11,008 bases of DNA from Firmicutes bacterium UBA6132 (GTDB lineage: Bacteria; Bacillota_A; Clostridia; Tissierellales; Sedimentibacteraceae): contig DIVM01000229.1 in NCBI GenBank assembly GCA_002435835.1, forward strand, positions 1 through 11,008. Direction: 5' to 3'. The notes beneath the pieces were generated by a model that was not told the DNA's origin, made no database searches, and saw only the letters and a list, made by a program, of their open reading frames with translations. A program made the translations under genes and the position numbers. Below, one piece after another: positions 1 to 7,722 of this stretch (position 1 is the first letter of the stretch; every line of letters begins with the position of its first letter).

Positions 1-148
1 AATAATTTATAAAATTAGATCATAAAAAAGTTATTTATATTTTAATCAGTGCATAATTCTATCATTTAAAGTAAAAATATTATAGACTGCTTATTATAAA
101 ATCTTATTTTTAAAAATTTGCAAAATTGTAAAAAAAAAGAAAAAAATA

Positions 149-177
149 TTGTAATTGTCATATGTTCATAGTATAAT
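149..177 (+). promoter_or_regulatory. Sigma-A-type promoter of the DEAD-box helicase gene
   Basis: TTGTAA at 149-154 and a perfect TATAAT at 172-177 are separated by exactly 17 bp, the ideal sigma-A geometry. Transcription would start near 184, giving a leader of about 70 nt before the chosen helicase start at 253. The 148 bases upstream are AT-rich with no open reading frame, hairpin or RNA gene that I can support. The call rests on motif match and position only. Confidence 0.7.
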
Positions 178-252
178 GAATAGTTAATAGAATTAGTTAT
201 ACACAAAATTAATAAAAATTAATAATCAAAGTAAATGAGGATGATAAATTTA

Positions 253-1944
253 ATGAGAATTGAAAATGAAAATTTGAATGACAACATTCAAAAAGCTTTA
301 GAAGAAATGGGTTTTACAGAACTTACCCAAATTCAGAAAGAAGCAATACCCGTAATACTTGAGGGAAAAGATATAGTAGGCCAGTCAAATACAGGAACAG
401 GAAAAACGGCAGCGTTTGGTATTCCTATTCTTGAAAAAATAGATAGAGATGTGAAACTTCCACAGGCCATAGTTCTTTTACCAACAAGGGAGCTTGCTGT
501 GCAAGTAGCAAATGAATTCAAAAAAATCGGGAAATACATGGACGGCATCAAAACCGTAGCAGTTTATGGCGGTGCTGACATAAGAGATCAAATCACAAAA
601 CTAAAAGCCGGTGCTCAAATAATAGTAGGTACTCCAGGTAGAGTAATAGATTTGATTGACAGACGTGTTATTAAGCTTAGTGAATTAAAAATGTTCGTAT
701 TAGATGAAGCAGATGAAATGTTAAAAATGGGATTTAAAGAAGATATTGAGTTAGTATTAAGCAATGTTGACCATCCAACTCAAACATTATTATTTTCTGC
801 TACTATTCCAACTGAAATGGTTAGAATAATTAAAAAATTCCTTAAAGATCCAGTGCCTGTAAAGGTAATGAGAGAAGGAATAACTGCTAAAGAAGTTAAG
901 CAAAGTTATTTCTTAGTTAAACAATCAGATAAAGTTGAAGCATTGATGCGTATTATAGACACATACACACCAAAATTAACTTTAATTTTCTGTAATACTA
1001 AAAAGTCAGTTGATGAATTATATGACAAGTTAGTAGAAGAAGGATATAATTGTGATAAAATTCATGGTGACATTAAACAATCACAGAGAATGGATACTTT
1101 AAATAAATTTAATAAGGGAGTAATAGATGTATTAATAGCTACAGATGTTGCTGCCAGAGGAATTGATATTAAAGAAGTTGAAGCAGTAGTAAACTTTGAA
1201 GTTCCATCAAAAGAAGATTATTATGTACACCGTATAGGCAGAACAGGTAGAGCAGGAAGAGAAGGTGCTTCTTATACGTTAGCGTCAGCTAAAGAAATCA
1301 AGAAAATTGAAAATATTGAAAGATATACTAAAAAATCTATTCGTAAAAGAGCAGTTCCTACTGTTGAAAAAGTAAATGAAGTTAAACAAGATAAATTCAT
1401 AAGAAGTATCACTGACGTTATTGAAAGTGGAGAACTTGGTGAAAACAGAATTCTTGCAGATAAACTTATTGAAAAAGGCTATGATGCTGAAACAATAATT
1501 GCTGCAATGATTAAAAAACTTGTAAAATTTGATTTTTCACAGGATAGGGATTTAAATGATACAATTCCTGAAAAAAGAGGTAGCAGTACAAGAGCTAAAG
1601 GAACTCCTCGTAATTTAGGAGATACTGTACGTTTCCATGTTAGCCTTGGTAAAAAGCAAGGAATTAGACCTGGAGATATACTTGGTGCAGTAGCTGGTGA
1701 ATGTGGTATACCAGGAAGCGATATAGGTGCTATTGAGGTTTTAGAAAATTATTCATTCTTCAATGCAGCTAAAGAGCATTGTGATGCAATTTTACATCGC
1801 ATGGAAGGTGCTCAAATTAAAGGAAAAGATGTTATATTAGAACTTTCTAAAGAGAAAAAACCTAAGTCTGATAGACCAAGATTTAATAAAGAAAATGATG
1901 GTTATTCAGCTCACAAAAAACCAAGTTATAGAAAAAAATATTAA
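253..1944 (+). CDS. DEAD-box ATP-dependent RNA helicase (DeaD/CshA/DbpA type) with C-terminal DbpA RNA-binding domain
   Basis: ATP-dependent RNA helicase, 563 aa from the start used here. In this family such enzymes remodel structured RNA in ribosome assembly, cold adaptation and mRNA decay. The motifs appear in order: Q motif around residues 21-28, motif I SNTGTGKT at 45-52, PTREL, TPGR, motif II DEAD at 151-154, SAT at 182-184, ATDVAARGID, and motif VI HRIGRTGR at 326-333. A DbpA-type RNA-binding domain follows at about 459-531, then a short basic tail rich in Lys and Arg that may add nonspecific RNA affinity. Start: ATGs lie at 235, 241 and 253. The GAGG at 237-240 overlaps or abuts the first two and sits 12 nt before 253, so 253 is preferred. 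The gene appears monocistronic, but no terminator precedes the thrS promoter. The domain layout fits both DeaD and CshA, so no symbol is given. Confidence 0.95.
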   Translation: MRIENENLNDNIQKALEEMGFTELTQIQKEAIPVILEGKDIVGQSNTGTGKTAAFGIPILEKIDRDVKLPQAIVLLPTRELAVQVANEFKKIGKYMDGIKTVAVYGGADIRDQITKLKAGAQIIVGTPGRVIDLIDRRVIKLSELKMFVLDEADEMLKMGFKEDIELVLSNVDHPTQTLLFSATIPTEMVRIIKKFLKDPVPVKVMREGITAKEVKQSYFLVKQSDKVEALMRIIDTYTPKLTLIFCNTKKSVDELYDKLVEEGYNCDKIHGDIKQSQRMDTLNKFNKGVIDVLIATDVAARGIDIKEVEAVVNFEVPSKEDYYVHRIGRTGRAGREGASYTLASAKEIKKIENIERYTKKSIRKRAVPTVEKVNEVKQDKFIRSITDVIESGELGENRILADKLIEKGYDAETIIAAMIKKLVKFDFSQDRDLNDTIPEKRGSSTRAKGTPRNLGDTVRFHVSLGKKQGIRPGDILGAVAGECGIPGSDIGAIEVLENYSFFNAAKEHCDAILHRMEGAQIKGKDVILELSKEKKPKSDRPRFNKENDGYSAHKKPSYRKKY

Positions 1945-1951
1945 AAAATTA

Positions 1952-1980
1952 TTGACATTCTAAAACATGGGTAATATAAT
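1952..1980 (+). promoter_or_regulatory. Consensus sigma-A promoter of the thrS T-box transcript
   Basis: TTGACA at 1952-1957 and TATAAT at 1975-1980 are both perfect consensus hexamers with a 17-bp spacer. The -35 box starts only 7 nt after the helicase stop codon. Transcription from about 1987 would begin just before stem I of the T-box. A promoter this strong with control by attenuation downstream is the usual arrangement for T-box operons. Confidence 0.9.
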
Positions 1981-1986
1981 ATTTTA

Positions 1987-2214
1987 AAATATAACTTTGA
2001 TGGATCGAGTAAAACAGACACAATATTAAAGAGAGGAATGACATGGTGAAAGCATTCCATATATGACTGTTTGAAAACTAATCTTGAGTTAAACCTGAAA
2101 ATTTGAAAAAATATAAGGGTTTGGTATGGATGCCTTAAATCTATTGAGAAGCAAGTAAGGTGGAACCACGATCCCTCGTCCTTAACATATTTATGTTAGG
2201 ATTGAGGGATTTTA
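1987..2214 (+). ncRNA. T-box riboswitch (tRNA-Thr sensing leader of thrS)
   Basis: This leader RNA lets uncharged tRNA-Thr switch on thrS. Seen directly: stem I closes with GAT 2003-2005 against ATC 2081-2083. An AGTA motif (2008-2011) faces the specifier loop, AACAG 2013-2017 pairs with CTGTT 2067-2071, and the distal hairpin GGAATG/CATTCC lies at 2035-2058. The specifier triplet reads ACT at 2077-2079 (Thr codon ACU), followed by a purine. The antiterminator is complete: AAGG 2157-2160, 7-nt bulge TGGAACC 2161-2167, ACGA 2168-2171, loop TCCC, TCGT 2176-2179, CCTT 2180-2183. It competes with the terminator hairpin at 2171-2210. The UGGA in the bulge should pair with a tRNA 3' end UCCA, predicting a U discriminator base. 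Pairings were found by eye; the exact 5' end is inferred from the promoter. Confidence 0.95.
2171..2214 (+). terminator. T-box-controlled intrinsic terminator before thrS
   Basis: ATCCCTCG at 2171-2178 pairs with TGAGGGAT at 2203-2210 (one G-T pair), and the stem continues through TCCT/AGGA and AACATA/TATGTT with single-base bulges. A short T run follows at 2211-2213. The 5' arm includes ACGATCCCTCGTCCTT sequence used in the antiterminator, so the two structures are mutually exclusive. It is probably also the only terminator available to helicase transcripts. Confidence 0.88.
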
Positions 2215-2240
2215 TTATGAAAAATTATATGGAGGAAATT

Positions 2241-4169
2241 ATGATAAAATTAACATTGCCTGATGGAAGCATCAGAGAATATGAAAATGGTATTAAAGCA
2301 TTAGATGTAGTTAAAAGCATAAGTGAAGGATTGGCAAGAGCTGTTGTTGGAGCTGTTTTCAATACTAAAGTTATTGGCTTACAAGAAACTATCCAGGAAG
2401 ATGGAAGCATTAAGTTTTTAAAATTTGAAGACAAAGAAGGTAAAAATATATTTTGGCATACATCATCTCACATATTGGCGCAAGCTATTAAAAGATTGTG
2501 GCCAGAAGCAAAACTTGCTATTGGACCAGCTATTGATAACGGTTTTTATTATGACATCGATTTAGATTACAGATTAGTTAATGAAGATTTGGAAAAAATC
2601 GAAGCAGAAATGAAAAAAATCGTTAAAGAAGGTCTAACACTTGAAAGATTTGAACTTCCAAGAACTGAAGCAATAAAATTTATGGAAGAAAAACAAGAAC
2701 CTTATAAAGTTGAATTAATTCAGGATTTACCTGAAGATGCTATAATTTCTTTCTACAAACAAGGGGATTTTGTTGATTTATGTGCTGGACCACATCTTGA
2801 ATCAACTAAAAAGCCTAAGGCTGTAAAACTTTTAAGTATTGCTGGAGCTTATTGGAGAGGAAATGAAAACAATAAAATGCTTCAAAGAATTTATGGTATC
2901 ACTTTTGAAAAAGCAAATCAATTAGAAGAATACATCCATATGTTAGAAGAAGCTAAAAAAAGAGACCACAGAAAACTTGGAAAAGAATTAGAATTGTTTT
3001 TCATGTCTGAAGAAGGCCCAGGATTTCCTTTCTTCTTGCCAAAGGGAATGGAAGTTAAAAATGAGTTAATGAAATTCTGGAGAGAAATGCATAAAAAAGC
3101 TGGATATGTTGAAATTGAATCTCCTATTATTTTAAATAGACATCTTTGGGAAACATCAGGACACTGGTTCAACTATAAAGAAAATATGTACACAGTTAAA
3201 ATAGATGATGAGGATTTCGCTATTAAACCTATGAACTGCCCTGGTGGAATTTTAGTTTATAAAAATGTTATGCATTCATATAAAGATCTTCCATTAAGAA
3301 TAGCAGAAGCGGGAAGAGTTCACAGACATGAATTATCTGGAGCGTTACATGGATTAATGAGAGTACGTGCTTTCACACAGGATGATGCTCATATATTCAT
3401 GTTACCTGAACAAATAAAAGATGAAATTAAAAATGTTGCTAAATTAATAGATGATATGTATTCAGTATTTGGATTTACATATCATGTTGAACTTTCAACA
3501 AGACCTGAAAAATTCATGGGGGATATTAAAGACTGGGATTTAGCAGAAGAATCACTAAAAGGCGCGTTAGAAGAAATAGGACTTGATTATGTAATCAATG
3601 AAGGGGACGGAGCATTTTACGGACCTAAAATAGATTTCCATTTAAATGACTGCATAGGAAGAACATGGCAGTGTGGAACAATACAATTGGATTATCAATT
3701 ACCTCAACGTTTTGAACTTGAATATATAGGTACTGATGGTGCAAAACATAGACCAATAATGATTCATCGTGTTGCGTTTGGAAGTATTGAAAGATTCTTT
3801 GGTATATTAATAGAGCAATTTGCTGGAGCATTCCCAACATGGCTTTCACCAGTACAAGTTAAAGTATTACCTATTTCAGATAAATACAATGATTATGCTA
3901 AAAAGGTAAGAGAACAGCTTGAAGAATTGAATATCAAAGTTGAAGTGGATGACAGAGCTGAAAAAATAGGATATAAAATTAGAGAAGCACAACTTCAAAA
4001 AATACCTTTCATGTTTGTTGTTGGTGAAAAAGAAGTTGAAAATGGGGCTGTATCAGTTCGTGAAAGACAAAAAGGAGACATGGGCAGCATGAGTATCGAT
4101 GAAATTTCAAAAATAATTTTAAACAAAATAGAAACAAGAGAAAATGATTCACCTCAAGCTACACTATAA
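2241..4169 (+). CDS. thrS: Threonyl-tRNA synthetase
   Basis: Cytosolic class II synthetase that charges tRNA-Thr with threonine using ATP; 642 aa, the normal family length. An N-terminal TGS domain (about 1-62) is followed by the second N-terminal domain that edits Ser-tRNA-Thr. Its metal/editing residues are visible as H73 and H77 (HTSSH) and C181 and H185 (CAGPH). The catalytic core follows, with zinc ligands expected at C333 (MNCPG), H384 (DDAHIF) and H509 (MIHRV), matching E. coli C334, H385 and H511. The anticodon-binding domain spans about 538-633. Start: GGAGG at 2231-2235 sits 5 nt before ATG 2241. The open frame extends upstream to a GTG at 2160, but that codon lies inside the T-box antiterminator and has no role as a start. 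Expression is controlled by the T-box upstream. Confidence 0.98.
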   Translation: MIKLTLPDGSIREYENGIKALDVVKSISEGLARAVVGAVFNTKVIGLQETIQEDGSIKFLKFEDKEGKNIFWHTSSHILAQAIKRLWPEAKLAIGPAIDNGFYYDIDLDYRLVNEDLEKIEAEMKKIVKEGLTLERFELPRTEAIKFMEEKQEPYKVELIQDLPEDAIISFYKQGDFVDLCAGPHLESTKKPKAVKLLSIAGAYWRGNENNKMLQRIYGITFEKANQLEEYIHMLEEAKKRDHRKLGKELELFFMSEEGPGFPFFLPKGMEVKNELMKFWREMHKKAGYVEIESPIILNRHLWETSGHWFNYKENMYTVKIDDEDFAIKPMNCPGGILVYKNVMHSYKDLPLRIAEAGRVHRHELSGALHGLMRVRAFTQDDAHIFMLPEQIKDEIKNVAKLIDDMYSVFGFTYHVELSTRPEKFMGDIKDWDLAEESLKGALEEIGLDYVINEGDGAFYGPKIDFHLNDCIGRTWQCGTIQLDYQLPQRFELEYIGTDGAKHRPIMIHRVAFGSIERFFGILIEQFAGAFPTWLSPVQVKVLPISDKYNDYAKKVREQLEELNIKVEVDDRAEKIGYKIREAQLQKIPFMFVVGEKEVENGAVSVRERQKGDMGSMSIDEISKIILNKIETRENDSPQATL

Positions 4170-4182
4170 TAATCAATATAAA

Positions 4183-4212
4183 AAAACAGCATTTGAAAAA
4201 ATGCTGTTTTTT
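4183..4212. terminator. Bidirectional intrinsic terminator between thrS and nudC
   Basis: AAAACAGCAT at 4183-4192 pairs with ATGCTGTTTT at 4201-4210 around an 8-nt loop. T residues continue to 4212 on the plus strand, and the A run at 4181-4186 gives a U tract on the minus strand. It lies 13 nt after the thrS stop and about 50 nt after the nudC stop, between convergent genes, so it can serve both. Confidence 0.9.
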
Positions 4213-4262
4213 ATGTGTAAGCATATAAATGGGCAATAATATGACAGAGAAATTCACTTGAT

Positions 4263-5102
4263 TTATAAATCTACATTTCCTGTTCTAAAAGCTTCCATCA
4301 TTTCACTTGTTAAGCTAATATTTAAATCAGCTACAGGTATTTCCTCTCTATCAAGCCATACTCCTAATGCAAGCTCGTTTTCATCAAGGGTAATTTTGTC
4401 ATCACCATCAAGTTCAGCATAAAATCCTGCCAGGAGCGTATCAGTAAAAGGCCATGGCTGGCTCTTGTAAAATTTAATATTCTTAACATTTAATCCAACC
4501 TCTTCCTTAACCTCTCTGTGAATAGTTTGCTCCAAACTTTCTCCGATTTCAGCAAAACCAGCAATAAGAGCATATCTGTTGTAATCTCGTCCTGCATACT
4601 TAGTCAGTAGTAGCTTGTTTCCATTATGTACAGCCACTATAACGCATGGAGATATAGTTGGATATATCTGAAAACCGCAGGTTTCACAATAAAGCATTCT
4701 TTCCTTATCTGATGATTTTGTTGGCTTGCCACACTTACTGCAAAAACGATGATTAACATACCAGCGGTTTAGTTGCCAACCAACAACTCCTGCAAAAGAC
4801 CTCCAGTATTTAAGCTCAGTTCTGAATCTGTTTGTGTTGACATAAGCCCAACCTTTTACATCAAGGTTCTTTTCATCTACCAAATAATAATTGATGTCAT
4901 CTATATTGAAAAGAAACTGAGCATTATCCTTAAGATTAGGGTAGATTTCCTCAAAATCAGAAAAGGACGGATACCAAAGTTTGTTTTTATTTTCTTTTAC
5001 AAGTACAGTGTTGCTCTCATATGAAAGAAATAAATCCTGTGGTTCTGCTTTTTTATTTTTAAAACTATTATGAAAAACTTTTGGTGCAATATCTTGAATC
5101 AT
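4263..5102 (-). CDS. nudC: NADH pyrophosphatase / NAD-capped RNA decapping Nudix hydrolase
   Basis: Nudix hydrolase of the NudC family, which splits NAD(H) into NMN(H) and AMP and removes NAD caps from RNA. The 279-aa protein has an N-terminal domain, a zinc ribbon with CxxC pairs at C121/C124 and C139/C142, and a full Nudix box at 182-204 (G-x5-E-x7-REVKEEVGL). The NudC signature SQPWPF follows at 214-219, where family members usually continue with Pro; here it continues TDT. Start: a TTG extends the frame to 5117, but that codon is part of the ribosome binding region. GAAGAGG then TATTTT precedes ATG 5100-5102, which I use. The gene stands alone, convergent with thrS and divergent from udp. 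An extended -10 is visible upstream on the minus strand. NADH versus NAD-RNA preference cannot be read from sequence. Confidence 0.95.
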   Translation of the reverse strand: MIQDIAPKVFHNSFKNKKAEPQDLFLSYESNTVLVKENKNKLWYPSFSDFEEIYPNLKDNAQFLFNIDDINYYLVDEKNLDVKGWAYVNTNRFRTELKYWRSFAGVVGWQLNRWYVNHRFCSKCGKPTKSSDKERMLYCETCGFQIYPTISPCVIVAVHNGNKLLLTKYAGRDYNRYALIAGFAEIGESLEQTIHREVKEEVGLNVKNIKFYKSQPWPFTDTLLAGFYAELDGDDKITLDENELALGVWLDREEIPVADLNISLTSEMMEAFRTGNVDL

Positions 5103-5136
5103 AAAATACCTCTTCAATATCTTCTTTTTAGATAAG

Positions 5137-5145
5137 ATTATATCA
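5137..5145 (-). promoter_or_regulatory. Extended -10 promoter element for nudC
   Basis: Read on the minus strand this is TGATATAAT, a TGn extended -10 with a perfect TATAAT. No good -35 lies at 16-18 bp, as is common for extended -10 promoters. The leader would be about 30 nt and would contain the GAAGAGG ribosome binding site. Confidence 0.6.
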
Positions 5146-5205
5146 TAAAATCTTTATTAAAGTTTGAGAAAATTTTACGTTTGCTTAAATTTATTTAAAA
5201 TAAAG

Positions 5206-5234
5206 TTGTAATTTAGTAAAAAAATGGATATCAT
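5206..5234 (+). promoter_or_regulatory. Candidate sigma-A promoter of udp
   Basis: TTGTAA at 5206-5211 and TATCAT at 5229-5234 are separated by 17 bp. The -35 hexamer is the same as that of the helicase promoter. Transcription would start near 5241, about 35 nt before the udp start codon. Confidence 0.5.
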
Positions 5235-5275
5235 GTTATTAAGATATTTATTAATACATAATATTGGAGGAAGTT

Positions 5276-6052
5276 ATGAGTTTAGTATATTCAGAAGATG
5301 TTCAATACCATATTAATATGAAACAAGGTGATGTTGGTAAATATGTAATATTGCCTGGAGATCCTAAAAGATGTGAAAAAATAGCAAAACATTTTGATAA
5401 TGCAAAATTAGTTGCAGATAGCAGAGAATTTGTTACATATACAGGATATTTAGATGGAGAAAAAGTAAGCGTTACATCCACTGGCATAGGTGGCCCTTCA
5501 GCATCTATTGCATTAGAGGAACTTGTGAACATCGGTGCAGATACATTCATTCGTGTTGGAACAAGTGGAGGTATGGCTGTTGAAGTAATGGGTGGAGATA
5601 TAGTTGTAGCTACAGGAGCTATAAGAATGGAAGGAACAACGAGAGAATATGCACCAATGGAATTTCCAGCAGTAGCAAATTTTGAAGTTGTCAATGCATT
5701 AGTAAAAGCATCTGTAGATTTAAAAAAGAAGTATCATGTTGGAGTTGTTCAGTGTAAAGATTCATTTTACGGACAACATGATCCTGATAAAATGCCTGTT
5801 AGTTATGATTTAACAAATAAATGGGATGCTTGGTTGAGAATGGGTGCATTAGCTTCTGAAATGGAATCTGCAGCATTATTTATAGTTGGAGCTTACAGAA
5901 AAGTTAGAGTAGGTGCAGTATTAAATGTTGTTGCAAATCAGGAAAGAAGAAGATTGGGACTTGAAGATCCAAAGAACCATGATACTGAAGCAGGAATAGA
6001 AGTTGCAATAGAAGCGATTAGGAATTTGATTAAACAGGAAAAATTGGTATAA
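5276..6052 (+). CDS. udp: Uridine phosphorylase (nucleoside phosphorylase family I)
   Basis: Cytosolic enzyme that cleaves uridine with phosphate to uracil and ribose-1-phosphate in pyrimidine salvage; 258 aa, normal for the family. Phosphate/ribose-site motifs are visible: GDPKR at 28-32, STGIGGPS at 68-75, RVGTSGG at 93-99 and EMES at 195-198, whose Glu and Met contact ribose. The stretches STGIGGPS and EFPAVA match E. coli Udp, distinguishing it from DeoD-type purine phosphorylases. The base-recognition loop reads FYGQHDP at 164-170. E. coli Udp has FYPGQER, so the Gln is kept but the Arg is not obvious, leaving some doubt about base specificity. Start: GGAGG at 5266-5270, 5 nt before ATG 5276; an upstream in-frame TTG at 5264 overlaps the ribosome binding site. 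Monocistronic, divergent from nudC. Confidence 0.9.
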   Translation: MSLVYSEDVQYHINMKQGDVGKYVILPGDPKRCEKIAKHFDNAKLVADSREFVTYTGYLDGEKVSVTSTGIGGPSASIALEELVNIGADTFIRVGTSGGMAVEVMGGDIVVATGAIRMEGTTREYAPMEFPAVANFEVVNALVKASVDLKKKYHVGVVQCKDSFYGQHDPDKMPVSYDLTNKWDAWLRMGALASEMESAALFIVGAYRKVRVGAVLNVVANQERRRLGLEDPKNHDTEAGIEVAIEAIRNLIKQEKLV

Positions 6053-6095
6053 ATTATATTGTTGAAATTGTTTTGAATAGTTAAGTAGAGATCTC

Positions 6096-6123
6096 CTAAA
6101 ATTTTGCATATGCAAAATTTTAG
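6096..6123. terminator. Perfect 28-bp palindrome downstream of udp (possible terminator)
   Basis: Two 14-nt arms, CTAAAATTTTGCAT and its exact reverse complement, meet with no spacer at 6109/6110. As RNA it would fold into a hairpin with a small AUAU loop. It lies 43 nt after the udp stop and is likely to act as its terminator, but the flanking sequence TGTGAGTTTTAA has only a poor U tract. A protein-binding dyad or a cruciform-prone site is an alternative. Confidence 0.5.
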
Positions 6124-6161
6124 TGTGAGTTTTAATTAGTTTATAAGGTATACGAAATCTC

Positions 6162-6251
6162 AATTTTGGGGACGGACCGCTTTTTCCAACAAAATCATTT
6201 GGAAAAAGAGTCCGTCCCCAAAATTTCGCAAAAGGGTCCGTCCCCAAAATT
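6162..6251. repeat. REP-like element: three copies of a 16-bp GC-rich unit in inverted and direct orientation
   Basis: The unit AATTTTGGGGACGGAC occurs at 6162-6177. Its exact reverse complement occurs twice, at 6210-6225 and 6236-6251, spaced 26 bp apart. Inside the first inverted pair, TTTTTCC (6181-6187) pairs with GGAAAAA (6201-6207) around a 13-nt loop, giving a long hairpin with one small internal loop. The third copy offers an alternative partner for the first. The GC-rich cores stand out against the AT-rich surroundings. The layout resembles repetitive extragenic palindromes mobilised by Y1 (TnpA-REP) transposases, but no transposase lies in the window and copy number in the genome is unknown. 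The last copy includes two bases of the stop codon of the neighbouring MATE gene. It probably also terminates transcription from both convergent genes. Confidence 0.8.
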
Positions 6252-7722
6252 AATTTATTTTTATATCTTTCCAACTTCCATTTCTGTATCTTAATAAAAT
6301 AAATAAGGATCTTAGAAGTTGATCAACTATAAAAGCATACCAAGCGCCTTCCAATCCCATATTGAAATAATTAATTAAAAATATAGCTAAAAAAGGTCTT
6401 ACTATTAATACAGTAGCAAATGTGATTAAGGCAATTGCTCTTGTATCTCCAGCACCTCTTAAAGCTCCTGTGAGGATAAATTGTGATGATTGAAAAGGTT
6501 GGCTTAAACCAATAAATATCATTATTTTTGCACCAGTGGATATTACAGATAGATCATCTGTGTATAATGAAATAATATTGCCACCCCAAAAAATAAATAT
6601 AGTTCCCATAATTATAGAAACAATCATACCAATGCGCCTTGTTCTCATAACATAGGAATTTGCCATATCATGACGTTTTTTTCCTAAACTTTGACCAGTT
6701 AAAGATGTTGCTGAAACTGCAAAACCTTGACCGTTCATAAAAGATACTGATTGAATGCTCATACATACTTGATGTGTTGCATATGCAATAGTACCTAATC
6801 CTGCAATTGTTTTAACATATATTATTACTCCAAATCTCATTACTAATTGTTCAATCATAGCTGGAATTCCTATAGTGAAAATTTGCTTTAATGCTTCTTT
6901 ATCGGGTCTAAATCCTTCTTCAAAACGAAGATGTAAATATTGATCACCTTTTGTAATATATATAAATGCAATAACAAATGCTATAAATTGTCCTATTATA
7001 GTAGCAAGAGAAGCACCTACAACTTCCATTCTTGGAAATCCTAAATTTCCTCCAATAAGTAAATAATTAAATATAACATTTACTACATTTGCAGTTAAAT
7101 TATAAATCATGGCCGTTCGTGAGTTACCAACACCTCTAAGTGTTGCAGTTATAGTAGATGTTAATGCCATAAAAGTAAAACCAATCATTTGAATTTGTAA
7201 ATAAATAGTTCCGCCTGATAGTGTTTGTTGATCTGCAGCACCCATAAATCTAACTAATGGTTCAGAATATATAAAACCTATTACAGATGCTAATAAGGAA
7301 AATATTAAGGTAATTAACAAAGATTGTCTTAAAATTAAATTTCCTTTTTCAGGATTATCTGCACCCTTATACCTTGCGACCATTGCTGTTGCTCCAACAT
7401 TCATTGACATGAACAATGTCATAAGTAAAAATTTAGGCTGAATTGTAAGACCTATGGCTGAAAGAGCCCATGGTCCTAATTTACCTACCATCATTAAATC
7501 GACCATTGATGCAAGCTGAGTTAGTGTTAATTCAACAACAGAAGGCCAAGCAATATTAACTATATCTTTATAAAGCATTTTTGATGTTATATTTGGTGGA
7601 AGCTTTTCAATTTTCGATTTCTCTAACTCAATTTCACTTCCATCTTCTACTAAATCTAAAGCCATATGATATGCACTAGTACCTTTAACTTGTTTATGTT
7701 TATTTTTAAAATTAATTTTCAT
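6250..7722 (-). CDS. MATE family multidrug/metabolite efflux transporter
   Basis: Inner-membrane exporter of the MATE family, driven by Na+ or H+ gradients; substrate not predictable. With the start used here it has 490 aa. The two homologous halves begin near residue 49 (MLYKDIVNIAWP) and near 277 (ALKQIFTIGIP), with hydrophobic segments consistent with 12 helices. The first helix carries VDLMMVG with Asp 75, matching the ion-coupling Asp of NorM-type proteins. LRGVGNSR and LRGAGDTR occupy equivalent places in the two halves. Unusual: about 48 charged, non-membrane residues precede the first helix. Start is uncertain. ATGs at 7776, 7752 and 7722 are in frame and none has a well-spaced ribosome binding site. 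The promoter at 7781-7809 puts the transcript start near 7774, arguing against 7776. AAAGGAAG lies 17 nt before 7722, the least poor choice. The stop codon overlaps the REP-like repeat. Confidence 0.93.
   Translation of the reverse strand: MKINFKNKHKQVKGTSAYHMALDLVEDGSEIELEKSKIEKLPPNITSKMLYKDIVNIAWPSVVELTLTQLASMVDLMMVGKLGPWALSAIGLTIQPKFLLMTLFMSMNVGATAMVARYKGADNPEKGNLILRQSLLITLIFSLLASVIGFIYSEPLVRFMGAADQQTLSGGTIYLQIQMIGFTFMALTSTITATLRGVGNSRTAMIYNLTANVVNVIFNYLLIGGNLGFPRMEVVGASLATIIGQFIAFVIAFIYITKGDQYLHLRFEEGFRPDKEALKQIFTIGIPAMIEQLVMRFGVIIYVKTIAGLGTIAYATHQVCMSIQSVSFMNGQGFAVSATSLTGQSLGKKRHDMANSYVMRTRRIGMIVSIIMGTIFIFWGGNIISLYTDDLSVISTGAKIMIFIGLSQPFQSSQFILTGALRGAGDTRAIALITFATVLIVRPFLAIFLINYFNMGLEGAWYAFIVDQLLRSLFILLRYRNGSWKDIKIN

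Noticed and set aside
155..177. TTGTCA at 155-160 as -35 for the TATAAT at 172-177
   Set aside because: The spacer would be only 11 bp; TTGTAA at 149-154 gives the proper 17 bp.
2160..2240. Upstream extension of the thrS reading frame to a GTG at 2160
   Set aside because: The GTG lies in the T-box antiterminator, the stretch is the conserved switch structure, and ATG 2241 has a well-spaced GGAGG and gives the normal protein N-terminus.
4773..5024. 83-aa plus-strand open frame inside nudC
   Set aside because: Antisense shadow of nudC; hydrophobic composition arises from the complementary codons.
5302..5694. 130-aa minus-strand open frame inside udp
   Set aside because: Antisense shadow of a clearly real gene, with no ribosome binding site or recognisable domain.
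6162..6251. CRISPR-like array
   Set aside because: Only three short units, one inverted, with unequal spacing and no cas genes; palindromic repeat structure instead.
5921..6274. 117-aa minus-strand open frame spanning the end of udp and the intergenic repeats
   Set aside because: It overlaps udp antisense and the REP-like element, shows no family motifs and has low-complexity composition; a chance frame.
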